NCBI GenBank assembly: GCA_045660545.1
Contig: JAZREA010000019.1
Location: 51,493-115,492 of the forward strand
DNA: 64,000 nt
From: JAZREA01 sp045660545
Lineage (GTDB): Bacteria > Bacillota > Clostridia > Monoglobales > Firm-18
Reading direction: 5' to 3'
The notes beneath the pieces were generated by a model, which saw only the letters and a list, made by a program, of their open reading frames with translations, ran no database searches and had not been told where the DNA came from. This document shows, piece by piece, positions 50,819 through 57,963 of this stretch. Position numbers and translations under genes: made by a program. Numbering within the stretch: position 1 is the first letter of the stretch; every line of letters starts with the position of its first letter.

Positions 50819-53371
50819 ATGAAAAGAACAATTAAAACTTCAGTACTTTCTATATTGACAGCATTTACTTTTACACTAAACGTTAGTGCGTCAGTATTGG
50901 GCAGCACAAAGATTGATGAATATACACTCGAAATCGGAAAGGGGCTACAAGCTTACCACAACGTCTGGTACAGTGACCAAAGCGGCGTCGGTAAACAGAC
51001 CGAAAACTACCTTTTATACACGCCGAATGAGAAAACCGAAGTCGTTCTGACAAACGGTGGCCACATATACGGCACATCTACAATCAAGCAGGAAATTTCA
51101 AAACTTACTTCTCAGGGAACCGTGCCGCTTGCCGGTACGAATGCGGACTATTTCTCTTTTGAAACGGGCGTTCCTATGAGCAACGTCATTGTAGACGGAC
51201 GTATCGCCTGCAAGGACGAGACATCGCAGTATGCGGTTGGCTTTTTAGAAGACAACAGCGCGTTTATGGGCAAGATGACAATATACACAACCCTAAGACG
51301 AGCAGACGGAACACTGTTTAGAATCCACAACGTCAATAAATACAGACAACCATACAGTATATATATGTTTACGGACGAGTTTTCAACACAGACTCACAAC
51401 AACACCAACGGGTTTGATGTGATTTTAGGCTCAGTAGAGGGCAACCTCAAAATCGGTGGTGAGATTAGCGCAATTGTAGAATCGGTAGATGAGTACAACG
51501 GCTCTATTGCCATACCGGAAGGCAAGCTTGTGCTTTCCGTTGACGAAAAAGCTCCCGAAGAATATGTAAACGCTCTTACTTCTCTTACGATTGGCGAAAA
51601 AGTAACGATTACCACAGGACTCGAGGGCGACGAACGCTTCGAAGATGCCAAAATCGCAATAGGCGCAACAGGCGGTATGCTTATAGAAAACGGTGTGATG
51701 AATTCTAAATTTGAAGCAGGTGCTAACCCTCGTACTGCTCTCGGTATTAAAGCCGACGGCACTGTAATACTCTACACAATTGACGGCAGACAAAAAGGTT
51801 ACAGCTATGGCGTGCAGCTTAAATCACTGGCTACAAGGCTTTTGGAACTCGGGTGCGTTGATGCAATCAACTTGGACGGCGGTGGCTCTACCTCCTTCGC
51901 CTTACAGTTTCCCGGAGAAACAACGGCGACCGTCTCAAACAAGCCATCAGGCGGATACCTCAGGCCTGTTTCCAACTTTTTGTTCTTTAAAAACAATCTT
52001 AACAAGACGGGTAAGCCATTTTCATTGACTATCTATCCGCTTACATCTTATGTGTTAACCGGAGCCACAACACAGTTTAGCGCAAAAGCTGCGGATACTG
52101 CCTATTACGCGCTTCCACTTTCCTCTGCCGTTAACTTTAAACTGAACAATGCTGCAAACAGTACGATTACACAAGACGGCACATTTACTGCGCTTGACGA
52201 CGGCACAGTTACACTTACCGCTGCTTCCGGCAGCTTAACGGCTACAAGAGATATCGTATGCGTCAAGACTCCTACCGATATTGAAATTATAGACGAAGCT
52301 ACATCCAAACAAGTAACGTCCATATCTTTAAAAAGGACTGAGCAAATTAATCTTACGGCAAACGCCTACAAAACCTACAATCTGCTTGAAGCAAAGGACA
52401 ATAACTTTAAGTGGGAATGTGATGACAACATAGGCTCAATCGACAGCAAAGGTTCATTTACCGCAGCGGACGTTTTAAAGGCAGAAGGTAATATTTACGT
52501 TACAGCCGGCGACAAAACCGTAACATTGCCTGTTAAAATCACAAGAACGGGTAACGAATCCGACGAAGAACTTTACACAACTCTTGACGTAGTTAAAGAG
52601 TCTGATTCGTATAAAATTGTGCTTATAAGCAATTACGGCATAGGCGTATCCAGCAAGGATATAATCGTTAAAGCCGACGGCAAGGATATTCCATATACTT
52701 TAAATGACGATGTCCTTTACTTTGACCTTCCTGATGATTCAACAAAGGTAACTGTCTTCGTTACAAACTCCGAGGAATGCACTACATTTTATACCGAAAC
52801 TATATCTGAAAAAACATATGAAAACCCCTTTGACGACACAAAGGGAAACTGGGCAGAAGACATCATATCGTATATGTATAAAAACAACATAGTTAATGGC
52901 TCGACAGTGGATGGCAAGCTTCTTTTCAACCCTAACAAAACGATGACGAGAGCTGAATTTTCGGTTATGACCGCAAACTATCTGCACTTAAATTTGTCTG
53001 ACTACAAAAATGTCGAATTACCATACGCTGATGTTAACGAAATTCCATCCTGGGCTCTTGACAGCTTTAAGGCGCTTTATAAGCTCGGAATAATGCAGGG
53101 TAGCTCTAATAACGGCAAGGTATACGCAAACCCCTACGGAAACATCACAAGGGCAGAGACCGCAACATTAATTGCAAGGACACTGCCGGATGGAGTTAAT
53201 GTCAGCGAAATATCAGCAACCGACAAGGACGACATTCCAACATGGTCGGCCGAGGGTATATCAAAGCTTATTTTCTTAAAGGCAATCAACGGCTATACGG
53301 ACGGCACTATAAAGCCGCTAAATAACGTTACAAAGGCTGAATCGCTTAAAATACTATATTCTATATTGTAA
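50819..53371 (+). CDS. S-layer-anchored phosphodiester glycosidase family protein
   Basis: An 850-residue secreted protein. A signal peptide (about 25 residues, ending SASVLG) leads to a phosphodiester glycosidase (NAGPA/DUF2233) domain at about 60-395, with GTNADYFSF, GATGGMLI and AINLDGGGSTSFAL. An Ig-like (BIG2) region follows near 405-480, then another beta domain, and three SLH repeats from about 675 to the end (each with TRAE or KAE). It should be held in the cell wall by its SLH domains and act on a phosphodiester-linked glycan such as wall polymer; the substrate is unknown. Confidence 0.88.
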   Translation: MKRTIKTSVLSILTAFTFTLNVSASVLGSTKIDEYTLEIGKGLQAYHNVWYSDQSGVGKQTENYLLYTPNEKTEVVLTNGGHIYGTSTIKQEISKLTSQGTVPLAGTNADYFSFETGVPMSNVIVDGRIACKDETSQYAVGFLEDNSAFMGKMTIYTTLRRADGTLFRIHNVNKYRQPYSIYMFTDEFSTQTHNNTNGFDVILGSVEGNLKIGGEISAIVESVDEYNGSIAIPEGKLVLSVDEKAPEEYVNALTSLTIGEKVTITTGLEGDERFEDAKIAIGATGGMLIENGVMNSKFEAGANPRTALGIKADGTVILYTIDGRQKGYSYGVQLKSLATRLLELGCVDAINLDGGGSTSFALQFPGETTATVSNKPSGGYLRPVSNFLFFKNNLNKTGKPFSLTIYPLTSYVLTGATTQFSAKAADTAYYALPLSSAVNFKLNNAANSTITQDGTFTALDDGTVTLTAASGSLTATRDIVCVKTPTDIEIIDEATSKQVTSISLKRTEQINLTANAYKTYNLLEAKDNNFKWECDDNIGSIDSKGSFTAADVLKAEGNIYVTAGDKTVTLPVKITRTGNESDEELYTTLDVVKESDSYKIVLISNYGIGVSSKDIIVKADGKDIPYTLNDDVLYFDLPDDSTKVTVFVTNSEECTTFYTETISEKTYENPFDDTKGNWAEDIISYMYKNNIVNGSTVDGKLLFNPNKTMTRAEFSVMTANYLHLNLSDYKNVELPYADVNEIPSWALDSFKALYKLGIMQGSSNNGKVYANPYGNITRAETATLIARTLPDGVNVSEISATDKDDIPTWSAEGISKLIFLKAINGYTDGTIKPLNNVTKAESLKILYSIL

Positions 53372-53399
53372 GCACATATATTAAACGGGAGAAAATATA

Positions 53400-53846
53400 A
53401 TGAAAGTAGTACTTCAACGTGTAAAATCAGCAAAGGTTTATATTGATAACAACCTAAACGGTGAAATATCAAAGGGTTACGTAATTTTACTCGGCATAGG
53501 TAACGAGGACTCAGAAGACAAATTGCGCTACATGGCCGAGAAAATTATTAAGCTAAGGCTTTTTGAAGACGAAAATGGCAAGACCAATCTATCAATAGAC
53601 GACGTGCACGGCGAGGTTATGGTAATATCGCAGTTTACACTATACGCAAACTGCAAAAAGGGCACTCGCCCCAGCTTTACCTCCGCCGCACCGCCTGATA
53701 AGGCGAAAGAGCTTTATAATATCTTTTTGAACATTATGGAGGAACATTTCGGAAAGGTAAGCCACGGAGAGTTCGGTGCAGATATGCAAGTCGAGCTTAC
53801 AAACGACGGACCTTTTACAATCGTTTTAGACAGCGAAAACATGTAA
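53400..53846 (+). CDS. dtd: D-aminoacyl-tRNA deacylase
   Basis: A 148-residue DTD of normal length with the active-site motifs SQFTLYAN and the Gly-cisPro-containing NDGPFTI, plus CKKGTRPSFTSAAPP. It hydrolyses D-amino acids from mischarged tRNAs. The ATG follows GGGAG. It is 28 bp behind the SLH protein and 21 bp before the metal transporter. Confidence 0.96.
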   Translation: MKVVLQRVKSAKVYIDNNLNGEISKGYVILLGIGNEDSEDKLRYMAEKIIKLRLFEDENGKTNLSIDDVHGEVMVISQFTLYANCKKGTRPSFTSAAPPDKAKELYNIFLNIMEEHFGKVSHGEFGADMQVELTNDGPFTIVLDSENM

Positions 53847-53867
53847 CTTGTTTTCTTGGAGGATAGT

Positions 53868-55037
53868 ATGACAAATCTTTTAATCAAGCTTTTTGTTAAA
53901 GGCTACAAAGACCCGACAAACCCAACTTCAAGGGTGAATTATGGTAAATTCGCTTCAATAATAGGTATTGCGTGCAACATTTTACTCTGCGCGATTAAAG
54001 GAATAATCGGTATCACTTTTAACTCTACCGCCATAGTTGCAGATTCGGTTAACAACCTCTCCGACGCCGGTAATTCAATAATATCGCTGATAGGTTTTAA
54101 AATCGCTTCAAAGCCTGCGGACCGAGACCATCCGTACGGCCACGCAAGAATAGAGCATATTTCCTGCCTTACTGTATCGTTTTTAATTATACTTCTCGGT
54201 ATTTCAATGGTTAAAACTTCGTTTGCGAAAATTATTAATCCCGAGCCGGTAAGTACAGGTGGTCTGGCGATAGTCGTTCTTGTAATATCTATAATTATCA
54301 AGCTTTGGATGAGTCTTTTTTATACAAAAATCGGAAAGATGATTAATTCCGGCGTTGTTTTGGCAAATGCAACAGACTCGCGCAACGACGTTTTATCAAC
54401 TGCATCTGTTCTTTTAACAACAATAATACTTATCTTTACTGATGTTAATCTTGACGCATTTGCAGGCCTTGGCTTGGCTGTGTTTATAACGTACAGCGGA
54501 ATCAAGATATTCCGCGAAACAACCGACCATCTTCTTGGTACACCACCGGATAAAAAGCTTGTTGATAAAATGGTTAACAAGTTAAATTCGTACGACGGTG
54601 TCTTGGGTATTCACGATCTGGTAATTCACAGCTATGGCCCCGACAGATGCTTTGCTACCGTACATGTAGAAGTCGGTGTAGATGACGACATTAGAGAAAG
54701 CCACGATATGATTGACAACATTGAACGTGATTTTAACAGAGACCTCAACATTAACCTTGTCATACATCTTGACCCCGTAGTTACTAACGACGAAGAAACT
54801 AACGAAATCAGAAATATGGTCTTGGATATTGTAAAAGGAATAAATCCCGACCTTACGATGCACGACTTTCGTATGGTAAGGGGCAACACTCACAGTAACC
54901 TTATTTTTGACGTTGTTCTGCCATACGGTGTAAATATGACCAACTTTGAACTGATTGACAAAATAACTGCAGAAATAAAAAAACATGACAACACGTATTT
55001 TCCCGTAATAACGGTCGATTCTGACTATGTTTGCTAA
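53868..55037 (+). CDS. Cation diffusion facilitator transporter
   Basis: A 389-residue CDF protein with six predicted helices: NSTAIVADSVNNLSDAGNSIISL (metal site in helix 2), the AIVKASKPADRDHPYGHARIEH loop given here by DHPYGHARIEH, and NATDSRNDVLST (helix 5). A long cytoplasmic C-terminal domain follows, apparently doubled (GIHDLVIHSYGPDRCFATVHVEV and a second half to the end). It exports divalent metals such as zinc or manganese. ATG 53868 follows GGAGG; terminator directly at its stop. Confidence 0.9.
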   Translation: MTNLLIKLFVKGYKDPTNPTSRVNYGKFASIIGIACNILLCAIKGIIGITFNSTAIVADSVNNLSDAGNSIISLIGFKIASKPADRDHPYGHARIEHISCLTVSFLIILLGISMVKTSFAKIINPEPVSTGGLAIVVLVISIIIKLWMSLFYTKIGKMINSGVVLANATDSRNDVLSTASVLLTTIILIFTDVNLDAFAGLGLAVFITYSGIKIFRETTDHLLGTPPDKKLVDKMVNKLNSYDGVLGIHDLVIHSYGPDRCFATVHVEVGVDDDIRESHDMIDNIERDFNRDLNINLVIHLDPVVTNDEETNEIRNMVLDIVKGINPDLTMHDFRMVRGNTHSNLIFDVVLPYGVNMTNFELIDKITAEIKKHDNTYFPVITVDSDYVC

Positions 55038-55067
55038 AAAGAGCCCTTTTGACAGGGCTCTTTTTTA
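55036..55067 (+). terminator. Terminator after the CDF transporter
   Basis: AAGAGCCC pairs with GGGCTCTT with a T-run; it begins at the stop codon. Confidence 0.9.
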
Positions 55068-55182
55068 TTGCTCCTCCTCTGCCTTTATTCTAAAAATTAC
55101 AACATTTTTTTACAAAATATGCGACATTTTAGTTAAAACCGAATATTATATAATGTATTATAAATTTTTTGGAGGTATTTTG

Positions 55183-55341
55183 ATGAAAAAATGCGAATGC
55201 AACCTTCTTGCCCGTGCGTTTATTCCGTGGCAAAAATGGCCGGAAGAAATCTACGACTTTGAAAGAGGTCTTATGATAGGTACAATTTTCCCGTGTTTAA
55301 ACCAGCCCATGTGCGAATACGAATGGGGGGAAACAAGATGA
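55183..55341 (+). CDS. cotJA: Spore coat protein CotJA
   Basis: A 52-residue CotJA: LLARAFIPWQKWPEEIYDFERGL and GTIFPCLNQPM match the family's conserved core. CotJA, B and C form a spore-coat unit made in the mother cell. ATG 55183 follows GGAGG; the frame opens far upstream through the preceding terminator, which cannot be coding. The cotJB start overlaps its stop by 4 bp. Confidence 0.92.
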   Translation: MKKCECNLLARAFIPWQKWPEEIYDFERGLMIGTIFPCLNQPMCEYEWGETR

Positions 55342-55613
55342 TCAGAAACAGAGAATCAGCTTTAAAGGAACTTCAGGAAGTAGCTTTTAGAATGTATGAT
55401 ATCGCACTGTTTTTAGATACCCATCCATCAGACGATTGTGCATTGGCAGAGTACAAGTCTGCTCTTAATAAATACAACTCAATGGCCGCTAACTTCGAGA
55501 AATTATACGGACCTTTGAAAATGTCCTCGATCGAAGACTGCGACACAGAGTGGAAATGGATTAAGGGGCCATGGCCTTGGGAACCATCCAAAAACGAGGG
55601 GGTATGTAAATAA
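55338..55613 (+). CDS. cotJB: Spore coat protein CotJB
   Basis: A 91-residue CotJB: ALKELQEVAFRMYDIALFLDTHPSDDCAL and YGPLKMSSIED, ending WIKGPWPWE, all typical. The ATG at 55338 overlaps the cotJA stop (ATGA) and is preceded by GGGGGG. It ends in TAATG, its stop sharing one base with the ATG of the broken cotJC. Confidence 0.93.
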   Translation: MIRNRESALKELQEVAFRMYDIALFLDTHPSDDCALAEYKSALNKYNSMAANFEKLYGPLKMSSIEDCDTEWKWIKGPWPWEPSKNEGVCK

Positions 55614-55759
55614 TGTGGTCATATAATAAAAAGCTTCAATATCCTGTTAATATTAAAAACCCAAACCCGAAGCTTGCAAAATTTATTATTTCTCAGTACG
55701 GTGGAGCGTGCCAAAATGTTAGAGTAGTTTTACTAACGTCTCCAAAATACGCATTTTAA
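55613..55759 (+). pseudogene. cotJC: cotJC, interrupted after about 32 codons by a recombinase element
   Basis: The frame begins WSYNKKLQYPVNIKNPNPKLAKF and reaches SQYGGA, the exact start of CotJC (a manganese-catalase-like spore coat protein of about 190 residues). After the GGA/GCG codons near 55705 the match stops and 16 unrelated residues follow to a TAA at 55757. Right there begins a mobile element whose recombinase gene points at this junction. The remaining 160 or so codons are not found in the window. Either the gene is dead or it is rebuilt by excision during sporulation. Confidence 0.9.
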
Positions 55760-57181
55760 GGACTTTCCGTCTTTTCCGCCTTTTATGATTTCTTTAAAAA
55801 TCGTCCTTGCCATGTTGTTTTTTTTAACATTACTTACATCAGCATCTTTCAAAATTTCGGTCAATCTGCGAAGCTCTTTCTTGTCAATTTGGGCTTCATC
55901 TTTAGACTCATCTTCTCCGGTTGTTTCAAGCATTTCTTTTAACTTTTCTATCTCATCGAGAATAGCTTTTTTGTTGGCTTTGTATTCTTCAAGCGTGTCA
56001 ACACCATCTTTATAAGCTAATTTAACTCGTTCAAGACGAATTTCAAGCCTTTGAATTTGTGTTAGGATTATTTTGCTGTCATCATTAGAAGTTATCTCCT
56101 CGATTAAATCAGGCTCAGCAAATTCAAGCTCAACATTCTGAAGTTCAATTTCTGATAAGATGTTAAGAATGATTTTAGCAATTTTTTCGGCCTTTATATA
56201 TCCAACACCATCACATTTTCCTCTGCTTCGCTCTGAACAACCAAAATATCCTGCCTGGTAAGACAAAACCTTGCCACATTTTTCACATCTGGGGATTCCC
56301 GTCAACCAATGGGACAATCCTTCTCTATCATAATTAAAGTGTTTTCTGAACCTTGCTTTTTGTTCTAGCATTTTTTTCTGTGCCTTATTCCAAGTTTCAA
56401 CCTCGATAATAGGCTCGTGTGGACCATCGGTTATAATTGCAGTATCTGCTGTATAATTCCGTGACAGCTTACCGTCAGGATTCCATCGGGTTTTACCTAT
56501 GTACAAAGGATTATTAAGCCAATATTCTACGGTTCTGTTTTCGATTTTGTTCCCTCGATGTGTTTTTATTCCCATAGCATTCAGAGCTTTTGCAATTGTT
56601 AAAAGACCTTTGCCGTTTACATAATCGTCAAAAACCTTTTGTATAATATCCGCTTCTTCCGGAACAACAACATACTCACCGTTTTCTACCTTGTAACCAA
56701 AGCCAGGTATTGAAAGTACGCCGCCTCTTTTTGCTTTCTCCGTCATACCTCGTTTTACTTCTTCTGCAAGGTTGATGCTGTAAAACTCATCCATTGCTTC
56801 GATAATAGCTTCAATGAGTATAGATAACTTATCATCACCAATATCTTCGCTGACTGATACAACATCAATATTGTGCTCTTTTCGGAGCATAGATTTATAA
56901 ACGATACTGTCTTCACGATTTCGTGCAAATCGGCTGAATTTCCAAACCAAGATAACATCAAAAGGTTTTGGTTTACGCTTTGCAAGACCAATCATTTCGT
57001 TAAATGCAGGTCTGTTTTTTGTTTTTCTTCCGCTGATGCCTTCATCTACAAATATAAATTCTTTTGGCAATAAAATTTGATTTCTTTCCGCATAGAGTTT
57101 TATTTTTTCCAGCTGACTGTCAGGACTGTACTCAAGCTGATCATCAGTAGAAACTCGTATGTAAGCTGCCGCTATTTTCAC
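55733..57181 (-). CDS. Serine recombinase of the cotJC element
   Basis: A 482-residue serine recombinase: resolvase domain AAAYIRVSTDDQLEYSPDSQ with the catalytic serine (RVST), FDVILVWKFSRFARNRED, a recombinase domain (SIPGFGYKVENGEYV, VEYWLNNPLYIGKTRWN), a zinc ribbon (CEKCGKVLSYQAGYFGCSERSRGKC) and a coiled coil. GTG 57181 follows AGGAGG by eight bases. It ends 25 bp from the cotJC junction and is transcribed toward it. It is distinct from the tRNA-Ser element's integrase. Confidence 0.92.
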   Translation of the reverse strand: MKIAAAYIRVSTDDQLEYSPDSQLEKIKLYAERNQILLPKEFIFVDEGISGRKTKNRPAFNEMIGLAKRKPKPFDVILVWKFSRFARNREDSIVYKSMLRKEHNIDVVSVSEDIGDDKLSILIEAIIEAMDEFYSINLAEEVKRGMTEKAKRGGVLSIPGFGYKVENGEYVVVPEEADIIQKVFDDYVNGKGLLTIAKALNAMGIKTHRGNKIENRTVEYWLNNPLYIGKTRWNPDGKLSRNYTADTAIITDGPHEPIIEVETWNKAQKKMLEQKARFRKHFNYDREGLSHWLTGIPRCEKCGKVLSYQAGYFGCSERSRGKCDGVGYIKAEKIAKIILNILSEIELQNVELEFAEPDLIEEITSNDDSKIILTQIQRLEIRLERVKLAYKDGVDTLEEYKANKKAILDEIEKLKEMLETTGEDESKDEAQIDKKELRRLTEILKDADVSNVKKNNMARTIFKEIIKGGKDGKSLKCVFWRR

Positions 57182-57246
57182 TATATTTTCCTCCTATCCG
57201 TTTTGCGGCAACTATTTATCATAGTTTGATTATAGCAAAACCGCGT

Positions 57247-57420
57247 TTAGAAATCAATTTTTTTACTTAGAAGTTTTATTTTTTTGTTATAGTAATTACT
57301 CAAAGCGTATGCTTCAACTTCTTTCTTCCATTTAGTCAAGTCTTGTTCATTTAAGTGGGAAAGCTTAACATCTTTTGCATTATTGTCGCTCATATAACAT
57401 TCTATACGAAACTCACTCAT
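57247..57420 (-). CDS. Small recombinase-associated protein, 57 aa
   Basis: A short frame starting at ATG 57420 after GAGGTGATTGT. The product (EFRIECYMSDNNAKDVKLSHLNE..., Lys-rich tail) resembles small unnamed proteins that often precede serine recombinases in Clostridia. It ends 66 bp before the recombinase start, so the two are likely one operon. It could help control recombination direction, but that is a guess. Confidence 0.65.
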   Translation of the reverse strand: MSEFRIECYMSDNNAKDVKLSHLNEQDLTKWKKEVEAYALSNYYNKKIKLLSKKIDF

Positions 57421-57518
57421 ACAATCACCTCATATAATTTTACGCTTTACTAAAACAATTAATGTCAGTTTTAAGAAATATGTACTACCTGTGATTTATA
57501 TAATGTTGTGCCAGACAC

Positions 57519-57757
57519 ATTTAGAAAAACAACTTTGTTTTTCTAAATACATTATACTTTTCTTTTTAAAAAAGGAAACAAAACTTAATAAAACTTAAAA
57601 ATTTATTTTTTTTGAAGATTTCTTCAAAACCTTTAAGTGAACAAATGTGAACGATTGGGGCTTAACCCCAACTCGTAAAATTCATTTTGCGAGGTAAAAA
57701 TGGGGTTATAGGGGCATCCCCTGAAAAGCCTCCTGGTAAATTTGTGTACCAGGAGGC
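57519..57757. repeat. Block of inverted repeats between recombinase and transporter operons
   Basis: Perfect or near-perfect hairpins: ATTTAGAAAAAC/GTTTTTCTAAAT (57519-57548), TTTGAAGA/TCTTCAAA (57611-57628), TTGGGG/CCCCAA (57655-57671), TAACCCCA/TGGGGTTA (57663-57708) enclosing CTCGTAAAAT/ATTTTGCGAG (57672-57693), AGGGG/CCCCT (57710-57722) and GCCTCCTGGTA/TACCAGGAGGC (57728-57757). No gene fits here. Such clusters are seen at transfer or replication origins and in structured RNAs. Confidence 0.7.
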
Positions 57758-57859
57758 AATGCTTGTTACCATAAAAATATATTTTTTGTGAATTATGTAA
57801 TGAAGGTATGATATGTTTGTATGTTTTCTTCTATGTATCTTAAAGTACAATTTATCCAG

Positions 57860-57897
57860 AAAAAAACGCCACCACATCCGTTTCAGATGTAATGGCG
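57860..57897 (-). terminator. Terminator of the ECF transporter operon
   Basis: CGCCATTACATC pairs with GATGTGGTGGCG on the minus strand, followed by seven T. It lies about 65 bp past the ECF gene stop. Confidence 0.88.
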
Positions 57898-57963
57898 CTG
57901 TATTTAATACGCTTTCTCGATTTTATTTTTCTTTAATTAATGGTTATTATATATTGATATAAA

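Noticed and set aside
55027..55182. Long N-terminal extension of CotJA
   Set aside because: The upstream frame crosses a rho-independent terminator; the family start and ribosome site agree with ATG 55183.
57662..57877. 71-codon minus-strand frame in the hairpin-rich region
   Set aside because: It runs through several perfect inverted repeats and the ECF terminator and lacks a ribosome site, so it is not a gene.
57190..57960. The missing 3' half of cotJC near the recombinase
   Set aside because: No frame on the plus strand here matches the rest of CotJC (DGELAA..., ferritin-like helices); it is not present anywhere in the window.
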